From Alphaproteobacteria bacterium (lineage in GTDB: Bacteria; Pseudomonadota; Alphaproteobacteria; Micropepsales; Micropepsaceae): 64,000 bases of DNA. A model generated the notes under the pieces. The model did not search any database. It was not told the origin of the DNA and worked only from the letters and a program-made list of their open reading frames with translations. Each line of letters opens with the position of its first letter. Within the stretch, counting starts at the first letter, position 1. The DNA is taken from contig JAGWMG010000014.1 in assembly GCA_028871795.1 (NCBI GenBank), positions 28,272-92,271 on the forward strand. The letters are read 5' to 3'. Made by a program: the position numbers and the translations under genes. Shown here in pieces: positions 56,627 through 64,000 of the stretch.

Positions 56627-58009
56627 TCAATATCCGGCGAGCTTCACGCGCTGCATTTCAGACCGCAATTTAAGGCAACCATATCGAACAGCATCGGCGG
56701 CATGATCCGGCCCTTGCGAGTCAACATCTTCAACTCGTTTCATATCGCGACCGAGATAGGGCACGGTTTCCCAAAAGTAGGTGCAACCACGGCTTACATA
56801 CAGGCCGGGAACATCGGGCTTGCCAGCGTCTTGCAGCAACCGGCGCATCATGTTCCAGCCGGTAATTCGATCCGCTTTCTTCGCGGGTCTAAAGTACACT
56901 CCGCAGCGTGTGAATTCATCGGCGATGCTGCCGGTACTGTGGCCCGTCTTGGCAAAGCAGGCATCGTCCGCGACACCTTGGGGCCTAATTTTCCATCGCT
57001 TGCACATGGCGACAATTTCTTCGGCCAGGATCGGCACGGTCCAGCCTAAGCCCTCGTTAGGACGGTCGGGCTTGTTGGTCGCAAGCTCGTCCACAAGGAT
57101 CAAACTATCGCGCGGATACCAACGACCATCCGGGCCTTCGGCACCCGGAGATTTCACAACAACGTAAGTCGCGGACGGTGCAGAGCTTCCAAAATCGTGG
57201 GCAAGGTAGTTTTCCCACATGCCCCAGCCGCGTGTCGGTATCGCTTGCCACGGATCAATTGCATTTCGTTTTTCATCTAAGACGGATGCGAAATATGCAC
57301 CGCGCGAAACCGTCCAATCGCCCTCAACCCACGCACGCAACAACTCAGGATCATGTGGGCACGAACTTTCGAGTTGGTCGCGGTATTGATCGCGGTCAAT
57401 AAATTGATTTTCAGAAAACGTCGAAGGTGCATAGACCCAAGTGCGCTTAGATTTTTCTTCATAGAACGGTGTCCAAGGCGCGGCTTTGAAAACATATCGT
57501 TTCGCAACCCACGCATGACCGGGACCACCGGGATTTGCGGCGAACACTACGCGCACCGGAACATCTTTCGGGCCGCGAAGATTTGAACGAAGCAAATCTA
57601 AAAGATCAGGGGTTTCAAATTGTCCAATTTCATCGCCCATCAACAACGTGAAAGAACGGCCTTGGTACTTTGCATAATCGCCATGCGTTTCAAGCTGGCC
57701 CAATTCGAGATAGGCATTATTTGGGAATCGCCACACATGCTCTGCACCGTTGTAGCGAGCGCCATTGCCGTACACTTTGCCGAATAGCTCCCGCGTCAAC
57801 AATTCAAAATCGGCAAGTCCTTTGTAAGTTTTTCGGATGTAGAGAACTCGCGCGCGCTCGTCATATTGCTCGACGTGACGAAGCCCTAGCACCCCCAAAC
57901 CATACGATTTACCACCGCCGCGCCCACCGCCACAAAAAACGTCAAGTTCCTCTGGCAACAACAACGTTTTGTGTTGAAACTCGTTCAATGGAATTGTCTC
58001 TTGGTTCAT
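56627..58009 (-). CDS. Phage terminase large subunit
   Basis: FCGGGRGGGKSYGLGVLGLRHVEQY Walker A; DFGSSAPSATYVV nuclease motif; FAANPGGPGHAWVAKRYV. Confidence 0.92.
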   Translation of the reverse strand: MNQETIPLNEFQHKTLLLPEELDVFCGGGRGGGKSYGLGVLGLRHVEQYDERARVLYIRKTYKGLADFELLTRELFGKVYGNGARYNGAEHVWRFPNNAYLELGQLETHGDYAKYQGRSFTLLMGDEIGQFETPDLLDLLRSNLRGPKDVPVRVVFAANPGGPGHAWVAKRYVFKAAPWTPFYEEKSKRTWVYAPSTFSENQFIDRDQYRDQLESSCPHDPELLRAWVEGDWTVSRGAYFASVLDEKRNAIDPWQAIPTRGWGMWENYLAHDFGSSAPSATYVVVKSPGAEGPDGRWYPRDSLILVDELATNKPDRPNEGLGWTVPILAEEIVAMCKRWKIRPQGVADDACFAKTGHSTGSIADEFTRCGVYFRPAKKADRITGWNMMRRLLQDAGKPDVPGLYVSRGCTYFWETVPYLGRDMKRVEDVDSQGPDHAADAVRYGCLKLRSEMQRVKLAGY

Positions 58010-58427
58010 GTTCTATAACCTTTGTCAGCTTTGAAAATTCGTCCATAGAAATTGCACCGGGCAACTGAAAATTGATTTGAATTTTATTTCCGGTTTCCGC
58101 TTGGTCCCCTTCGCGGTACCCGTGACGGCTTTTCAACAAGAACATTGCGGCAGTTGCATTTCCCTTTTCCATTGCCTGCCGGTAAAGCATGTTGTGCAGC
58201 GCATAGCGTTCTTTCTCGCGCCCATTATCAAATGCTTCCTGCAACTCCGCGTGTTCATCAAGCCACTTGCGGAACGTATCTTGCGCCACGCCTAGTCCGG
58301 CGGCGACGCCACGAATTGAAAAGCCATCCGCTGCGAACGCTTCAATGCGTGTCGCGGCATCGCGCGGCGGTTGTTTCGGCTTGCGGCCTTTAGCAAGTAA
58401 CGGCCTGTCAGTAATCTTGCGCGTCAT
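57942..58427 (-). CDS. Probable terminase small subunit/HTH protein
   Basis: IEAFAADGFSIRGVAAGLGVAQDTFRKWLDEHAELQEAFDNGREKERYALHNMLYRQAMEKGNATAAMFLLKSRHGYREGD; directly upstream of TerL. Confidence 0.8.
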   Translation of the reverse strand: MTRKITDRPLLAKGRKPKQPPRDAATRIEAFAADGFSIRGVAAGLGVAQDTFRKWLDEHAELQEAFDNGREKERYALHNMLYRQAMEKGNATAAMFLLKSRHGYREGDQAETGNKIQINFQLPGAISMDEFSKLTKVIEHEPRDNSIERVSTQNVVVARGT

Positions 58428-58464
58428 TTCAAAATCCAATTCAATTAATTCTGTGCAAGCACAA

Positions 58465-59196
58465 TCAATTCTGCATCGCCTTTGCGCGTGCCACACCATA
58501 GGAGGTCAGCAACGCACCAAATGCCCACGCAGCTTTGTGGGCATGGTGCATCAATTCGGTGTCTCTCTCATAATGCTTGTCAGCGGCACTCGACTGCGCA
58601 AGTCGTTCAAAAATCTCTTCGCGCGTGCACTGGTCCTTTGCAATATCGGCATCAATTGGCGCATTCCAGGCAGCAATTCTTTCCGCCGTGCCGCCGTGCG
58701 TAGCCCTGCGAGCGCGGTTGGAAACAAAGGCATCCTCAATAACTGCAAGCAAAATCAGCAACCAAGTTATATTCTGGCTCTCCACTTCAACGTGGACGTT
58801 GCGATACGCGGTCCAGAACATTTGTGCGAGACTTTCGCTGTGCCCTTGCATTTCAAACGGCAGATGCACTTCCTTAGAGAGCTTGTCAGCTTTTTGGTCC
58901 GCTTCCTTGGCGTGTTTTGCAGATAGTGCTGCGTCGTGTCGTGCATCGACCGGCTTGCGATTTTTGTAAGGCAGTTGAAACAACGTCTCTGCTTCACGGA
59001 AGCCGAACGCGGCGGCACGCAGCTTGGCGATATTTTCGAGAGTTTCGCCTTCACGTCTAGCGACGCCACCGGCTGCGCATTCAAGATCAGCCGCAGCATC
59101 GAGAATTCCGACAATGTAGCGGGGATCGCCGTCAACAATTTCACGCATTTGAGTATTCCCATATAGGCAAGAGTGGAAAGCATTTGCGCTGCCCAC
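58465..59196 (-). CDS. Hypothetical protein (mobile element)
   Basis: Long ORF on the element's coding strand; probable start at MREIVDGDPRYIVG; no family recognised. Confidence 0.5.
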   Translation of the reverse strand: MGSANAFHSCLYGNTQMREIVDGDPRYIVGILDAAADLECAAGGVARREGETLENIAKLRAAAFGFREAETLFQLPYKNRKPVDARHDAALSAKHAKEADQKADKLSKEVHLPFEMQGHSESLAQMFWTAYRNVHVEVESQNITWLLILLAVIEDAFVSNRARRATHGGTAERIAAWNAPIDADIAKDQCTREEIFERLAQSSAADKHYERDTELMHHAHKAAWAFGALLTSYGVARAKAMQN

Positions 59197-59204
59197 CGCT
59201 GCAA

Positions 59205-59933
59205 TTATTCAGCATCAGCAGGAATTGGTTTCGTGCCCGGCAGAGGTTGTGGCGTCTCGCGCGCTGGCGTGGGAAAAATGTTTTCGGCTTCTCGCATGGC
59301 GCGCGCGTCCTGCAACTTTTGAACGCTAACCGCCTTCTGCGTACCGGCAGCAATTCGATAACTTGAAAGCGCAGCAGCGGCGTGCGCTTGTGCGACCGCG
59401 ACGGCCTGCAACACTTCGTCGCGGCCTTCGTATTTGAATTTCTCAAGAATGGAGACGCGGGTGAATACTTCCTTGAAATCCTCTTGACGCGCACGCTGCA
59501 AGCTCACGCGATAGATTTGGTATCCCGTCGCGATGTCGTTCTTCGCAATTGCCGCGTCCAGGTGAAGCTTTACGAGCGGCGCAGGCAGGTGAAGCAATTC
59601 TTGAAAAAGTTGATTGCGAAGTGAAGCATCGCCCGATTTCCCGCTCCCGAATTCGGCTTGGCTTGCAAGAAACGCGAGGTTCTCATGGAATTGTTTTTCG
59701 GCTTTGAGTTCTTCGCCAATCGTTGTTGCCTCCCTCCACAGAGGGACCATCGCTTCGGTGTGCTTTTTGCGCGCGTCAGCCACAAGCCTAATTTTTTTCT
59801 CCGCATCGTAACTGGCATTGTCTTGGATTGCTTCTACGTCTTGCAACGCCGCTTCCGCAGCCGCAGCTAGTTTTGTGGCGAGCGCTTTTGATTTGGCCGC
59901 TTTTGCTAGAATGTCTGATGGTGATAGTTTCAT
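59205..59933 (-). CDS. Hypothetical Ala/Lys-rich, likely coiled-coil protein (mobile element)
   Basis: MKLSPSDILAKAAKSKALATKLAAAAEAALQDVEAIQDNASYDAEKKIRLVADARKKHTEAM. Confidence 0.6.
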   Translation of the reverse strand: MKLSPSDILAKAAKSKALATKLAAAAEAALQDVEAIQDNASYDAEKKIRLVADARKKHTEAMVPLWREATTIGEELKAEKQFHENLAFLASQAEFGSGKSGDASLRNQLFQELLHLPAPLVKLHLDAAIAKNDIATGYQIYRVSLQRARQEDFKEVFTRVSILEKFKYEGRDEVLQAVAVAQAHAAAALSSYRIAAGTQKAVSVQKLQDARAMREAENIFPTPARETPQPLPGTKPIPADAE

Positions 59934-59987
59934 TTGAATTGGTCCTTCCTTCTATGGTTTCGGAAACCGCCGAAACACGGTTCACAT

Positions 59988-61376
59988 TCAATTTTCATCC
60001 GGCAAAAATACTTCCGGCTTTGAAATCATAAACGCTCGCGCATAGGTGCCAAATTGTTGCACCATTTGAGTTCTTGGGATTTCGCGAAGCTCATCATTCT
60101 CGCGCATATTTTGAAGCGTCGTTGTAATTGCCTTTGTCGCGCCGTATCGCGCCTTACGAAAGGCGGCGGTGTCACCAAGGCGGCGTTGCAGATAACTTTG
60201 CGGGATGACTCTCGCGGAGTGCAATTTTTCGCTAATGCCGTACTTCCGCAATTTCTCGAACGGTGTTGTGGCGTATTGGAACATTGCCTTGATAATCTCT
60301 TTGCGTCGTAGGTTTTCGTTGTCTTCAACAGCGCCCACTTCACCATTTGTGAATTTTGCCCTTAGCGCTATCGTTTGCGCGTGAATTTGATTGCACGCCC
60401 ATTGCGCTTGTTTCGCGTCGATAGTTGGAAAATGTGGATTGACGCCGACAGCTACAAGCGCCGCCAACTTAAGCGCCTTAAGGTGAGCGCGGTTCCATAG
60501 TTCGCGCCCCGCAACACATTCGTTATCATCATTGATTTGCGCATCGGCGTACTCATTGAACCGATCAAAAATTGCATCGGCGTCAGTATCCGCACGCACG
60601 TCATGCACTTGACCTGTCGCCGCATTTAGACCCGCACAATGCGCAACAAGTCCGGCCAGCCTCACTACAAGGTCCGGTGACGGGATCGCTTGATTGTGGG
60701 CTTTGCAGAGCGGAACACGTTTGCCGGTGTATTCGATAACAAGAAACCGTGGCAGCACGCCGTTTGAAATTAGCCCCTCGCTGATATTTTCAAAGAAAAC
60801 CTGCGGTGTCGTTTCACCTAGCAACGTGAACGCGGGAGCCGAAATGACCGGAGTGTTTTCTTCACGTTTTGAATATGCCATTGCGCCAAGTTTGCTTGTC
60901 TTTTTTGATTTGCTGTACAGATTGAGCAATGCGCGTTTTAGCCCGGCGACGTGTGCAGGTGCATGAGGCTCAGACATTTCTTTGAGTTTCAATCCGAGTT
61001 CGCCAACAACACAGTAGATACATGGCGAGTCAGCCAACCATTTCAATATTGCTTGAGCGGATGCAATCTCGGTCGGGCCTTTGAACTGTGTTGCAGTTGG
61101 TGCGGTTTGCGCGACCGCTTCCATGAGCGCATCAATGCCGTCGCTTGCAGCTTCTTTGCCGCGTCCGGTTTCAGCGATGATTATAATGTACTGATTTAGT
61201 CCTGTTCCGCTGACGTTATAAGCGCGTCCGGTAATTCCAGCGAACAAACCAATTGCACCCGCAAGCGCAATCTTAGCAACAGGACGCGGTGCAGCGTCAT
61301 AAATGAATTGCGCAATCTCCCCGACAAGGCCGGGTGGAAAGTCATTGCCCGTTTCTCCGGGCGTCGCAGTAGTCAT
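59988..61376 (-). CDS. DUF3987-type (primase/helicase-associated) protein
   Basis: RPVAKIALAGAIGLFAGITGRAYNVSGTGLNQYIIIIAETGRGKEAASDGIDALM; SAPAFTLLGETTPQVFFENISEGLISNGVLPRFLVIEY. Confidence 0.75.
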   Translation of the reverse strand: MTTATPGETGNDFPPGLVGEIAQFIYDAAPRPVAKIALAGAIGLFAGITGRAYNVSGTGLNQYIIIIAETGRGKEAASDGIDALMEAVAQTAPTATQFKGPTEIASAQAILKWLADSPCIYCVVGELGLKLKEMSEPHAPAHVAGLKRALLNLYSKSKKTSKLGAMAYSKREENTPVISAPAFTLLGETTPQVFFENISEGLISNGVLPRFLVIEYTGKRVPLCKAHNQAIPSPDLVVRLAGLVAHCAGLNAATGQVHDVRADTDADAIFDRFNEYADAQINDDNECVAGRELWNRAHLKALKLAALVAVGVNPHFPTIDAKQAQWACNQIHAQTIALRAKFTNGEVGAVEDNENLRRKEIIKAMFQYATTPFEKLRKYGISEKLHSARVIPQSYLQRRLGDTAAFRKARYGATKAITTTLQNMRENDELREIPRTQMVQQFGTYARAFMISKPEVFLPDEN

Positions 61377-61500
61377 TATAAAAGCGTCCTAAAATGATTG
61401 CGCAACTTGCGGAAATGCGATTGCCAACCGATTGAAATTGAAATGGTGCCACAGCGGGCACACGGTCTATATTGGGGATGATTTGATAATGGGGCATTGG

Positions 61501-61719
61501 TCAATCGACCTGAGCCGTCGTGCGAGCGGCCATCCAAGCACGCACATCTTCCACACGCCACGCGGTGCAACGCTCGCTTAATTTGATCGGCGCGATGAAC
61601 GTACCCGCTTTGACCTTGCGCCAGAGCGTCGCGCTACTAAACGGGATAATCGTCAGGAGCGTTGCCTGCCGAATGTATCCCGTGGCCGGTAGCTCACTGA
61701 GTTGTGCGGGGGTAGCCAT
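61501..61719 (-). CDS. AlpA-family HTH regulator/excisionase
   Basis: GYIRQATLLTIIPFSSATLWRKVKAGTFIAPIKLSERCTAWRVEDVRAWMAARTTA. Confidence 0.88.
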   Translation of the reverse strand: MATPAQLSELPATGYIRQATLLTIIPFSSATLWRKVKAGTFIAPIKLSERCTAWRVEDVRAWMAARTTAQVD

Positions 61720-61808
61720 TGACGCGTCCTCGTATTTGACGCGTAGAGACTGCCTATGAAATTACACGGCGTCTCCGGACAAATGTAGGTGGGGTATTGT
61801 CCGCTCGG

Positions 61809-62306
61809 CTATGGCTGGGCGCTTATTCGTATTCGATTGCGCGTAACTATTTTCTCTACCGCGTCTGGACTCATATTTAGTTCGGCAGCAACTTTCACGT
61901 ATACATCTTCCATGCTTTTCATAATGGGATCAGCAGCAGAAAATTTTGTCTTGTCGATTTGTTCGGGATAATCTTTTGCGTATACGCGCAACCAATTATA
62001 CAGAGAGACGTGAGTTAATACCGAGTGTTTGCGGTATATGGCCTTTTCTCGCTTCGTCGCTTTGAAAGTGCCTTTCAGCAGGTCAGCGACAAATTGAGAA
62101 GGCTCGCTTTCGGCAATTAGACCATGCTTGCATACTAGATTTGCGAGGCGGCTGCGATCCCCAGCTTTTGCCTCTAGGATTGCGAGCGGCCACACATTTC
62201 CATTTCGCGCTTCGGTACAAACCTGATCTACCTCCGACAACAACCCCATTTCAGGAAGCATATCTGTTACGACGCCGTTTCCGTCCTTATCTCTCAGCCG
62301 TCTCAT
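61809..62306 (-). CDS. Hypothetical protein translationally coupled to the integrase
   Basis: ATGA overlap with integrase stop; MRRLRDKDGNGVVTDMLPEMG...; no family recognised. Confidence 0.6.
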   Translation of the reverse strand: MRRLRDKDGNGVVTDMLPEMGLLSEVDQVCTEARNGNVWPLAILEAKAGDRSRLANLVCKHGLIAESEPSQFVADLLKGTFKATKREKAIYRKHSVLTHVSLYNWLRVYAKDYPEQIDKTKFSAADPIMKSMEDVYVKVAAELNMSPDAVEKIVTRNRIRISAQP

Positions 62307-63541
62307 GCGCGCACCTTCTTACTTTTTATCGAAACCACATTGCCACTTTCCGTTTTTGCACAGAATGCAGCCCAATCTTGCATCATCAATTTGCGTTTCT
62401 CAAACAAATCGCCCCGCCGATATGCAGCTTCAACTTTGTTCCCGATACTGTGGGCAAGCGCCATTTCGGCAGCATTGTGGGGGTAGTTCGTTTGTTCCGA
62501 GGCCCAATCCCGGAACGATGAACGGAAACCATGCACCACGGCGTTGACGCCCATGCGCCGCAAAACGGCAACCATCGTCATGTCGCTCATCGGCCCACCG
62601 CGCGAGGCCGGGAAAACTAAGGCCGTGCCCGCCATGCGGGGCAGAGCGCGTAGCAGCTTCACAGCGTCGGCGGATAGGGGCACGCGGTGTTCCTTGCCAG
62701 CCTTCATGCGTTCGGCAGGCACGGTCCACACAGCAGCTTCCATGTCGATTTCGGACCAAACCGAAAGGCGCACTTCGCCGCTGCGCGCGGCGGTCAAGAT
62801 CGCAAATTCAACCGCTCGCGCGCCCGTGCCTTCCTGCTTGCGAAGGCGTTTCATAAAGTCGCCCATTTCGGAAAACGGCAGGGCCGCGTAGTGCTTGACC
62901 TTGGCGATTTTGGCGGGCGCGGTGAGCGTCTTATCAAGGTGCCCCCGCCAGCGGGCCGGGTTAAGACCGTCCCGGTGCCCGCACACCGCCGCATAGTCCA
63001 ACACCTGTTCGATCCGGCCCCTCAACCGCGTGGCGGTTTCGGTTTTCGTCTGCCAAATCGGCTCTAGGATCGCCATGACGTGCGGCAATTCGACATCCCG
63101 CACCAACATGTTCCCGATTTTCGGGTAAGCGAAGCTGGCTAGGCTATGTCCCCACTGTTCGCGGTGCTTGGCGTTCCGCCACCCGGCTTCATGCGCAGCG
63201 ATGTAGTCTTCGGCACACGCCTTGAACGTTTTTTCCTTGCCCTGTGCAGCGCTCAGGGCCGACCGTGCGGCCTTCTTTTCCGCGATAGGGTCAATGCCCG
63301 CCCTGATCTGCTCGCGGGCCTGCCGTGCCGCGTCACGCGCGCCAGCGACCGTCAGAGTGGGGTAGCTGCCCAGCCCCATTTCGCGCCGCTTGACGCCCGC
63401 GCTGTACCGCAGCAGCCATGACCGCGCTCCGGCCTCAGTCACTTGAAGGGTGAGGCCGTCAACGCCGCCTACAGCGTGCGCGCCCGGTTCCGTCAAACGT
63501 GATACCGCCAAGGCCCCTAGCTCTTTCGCTTTGCGTGGCAT
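62303..63541 (-). CDS. Tyrosine recombinase/integrase (P4-like, DUF4102 N-terminus)
   Basis: GGVDGLTLQVTEAGARSWLLRYSAGVKRREMGLGSYPTLTVAGARDAARQAR; ILTAARSGEVRLSVWSEID; VHGFRSSFRDWASEQTNYPHNAAEMALAHSIGNKVEAAYRR. Confidence 0.96.
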   Translation of the reverse strand: MPRKAKELGALAVSRLTEPGAHAVGGVDGLTLQVTEAGARSWLLRYSAGVKRREMGLGSYPTLTVAGARDAARQAREQIRAGIDPIAEKKAARSALSAAQGKEKTFKACAEDYIAAHEAGWRNAKHREQWGHSLASFAYPKIGNMLVRDVELPHVMAILEPIWQTKTETATRLRGRIEQVLDYAAVCGHRDGLNPARWRGHLDKTLTAPAKIAKVKHYAALPFSEMGDFMKRLRKQEGTGARAVEFAILTAARSGEVRLSVWSEIDMEAAVWTVPAERMKAGKEHRVPLSADAVKLLRALPRMAGTALVFPASRGGPMSDMTMVAVLRRMGVNAVVHGFRSSFRDWASEQTNYPHNAAEMALAHSIGNKVEAAYRRGDLFEKRKLMMQDWAAFCAKTESGNVVSIKSKKVRA

Positions 63542-63700
63542 CCTTCCGCCCCTTCAATTTGACCCCATACCTACCCACCAATAGCTGCGCTATCTCGTGC
63601 GTTGTCAAGAGTCCGCATGAGACGATGCCATCGCGATAAATACTGTCAAATATGGATTTTTGAGACGGTGTGAGACGGGGTGAAGTTCGATTCCGGGGGA

Positions 63701-63715
63701 GCTTGGCTCCACCAC
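63701..63715. repeat. attR core
   Basis: Exact copy of GCTTGGCTCCACCAC from the tRNA-Ala 3' end. Confidence 0.8.
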
Positions 63716-63805
63716 CCTATGCTTCGCAGCTTCGGGTGGCGCGCCGCCAAATCCGAATTCAGCGTAGGGTGCCTCCCGAAGCTTCAGCGCAGGGAGGCTG
63801 ATGCC

Positions 63806-63916
63806 GTGTGGCACGTTTACTGTCTTGAGCCGGATGCGGAGGATAAGGGCACGGCAAATTCCGGCTTGTGCGGCTGCGACAAATCCGACAAGACAGGAGC
63901 GCGCGGAGGCCGATAG
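63806..63916 (+). pseudogene. Possible GIY-YIG nuclease remnant flanking attR
   Basis: VWHVYCLEPDAEDKG... resembles the M-W-Y/H-V-Y-x-L-E start of GIY-YIG proteins but terminates early; preceded by palindromic spacer. Confidence 0.35.
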
Positions 63917-64000
63917 CATCGGTGGTGCGTTGTCGCGTGGGTTCTTCGAAAGGCGGGCGCATTGAGCGCATTCATCGACGCCCGGGCCGTCCCCGAAGGC

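Larger units (their letters stand above)
53719..63715. mobile_element. tRNA-Ala-integrated element with integrase, AlpA, DUF3987-type protein and terminase; phage-satellite-like
   Basis: Flanking direct repeats of the tRNA 3' end, P4-like integrase at one end, all recognised genes on the minus strand, lower GC, phage packaging genes present. Confidence 0.85.

Noticed and set aside
53719-63715. Complete prophage
   Set aside because: No portal, protease, major capsid, tail or lysis genes could be recognised in the 10 kb; satellite or remnant is a better description.

Overview
The window is a GC-rich alphaproteobacterial chromosome segment. About 53.6 kb is conserved core genome and about 10 kb is an integrated mobile element. 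The core part runs in order: acs (3' end), pterin dehydratase, thpR, murJ, a Gld-type ABC operon, carB, greA, an OPT transporter, chvI/chvG-hprK-EIIA(Man)-HPr, an S10 peptidase, ahcY, an RND efflux pair, a divL-like pseudokinase, ferredoxin and its reductase, tsaE-amgK-murU-addB-addA-trxA, folC-accD-trpA-trpB-trpF, pyrF, ihfB-rpsA-cmk, a RelE/ParE-type TA pair, aroA, a TIGR02300 protein and tRNA-Ala(GGC). From the tRNA-Ala 3' end (about 53.72 kb) to a duplicated tRNA 3' end (about 63.715 kb) lies a more AT-rich, unidirectional element. It carries a tyrosine integrase, an AlpA-like regulator, a DUF3987-type replication protein, small and large terminase subunits, a lipoprotein, a SRAP protein and several unknown ORFs, but no recognisable portal, capsid or tail genes, so it looks like a phage satellite or a stripped prophage. 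Its ORF-poor AT-rich segment holds four copies of the 8-mer GCACTATA (three direct, one inverted), which could be iterons. Other points worth checking are a possible promoter-to-terminator leader or small RNA upstream of carB, a TA module inside the aroA-cmk-rpsA cluster, a nested palindromic repeat at 30.14-30.29 kb, a structured or small-ORF region at about 4.9-5.05 kb, and the DivL H-to-Y substitution with CtrA-like and GANTC motifs in its promoter. All calls come from reading the sequence and the supplied ORF track; no searches were run.
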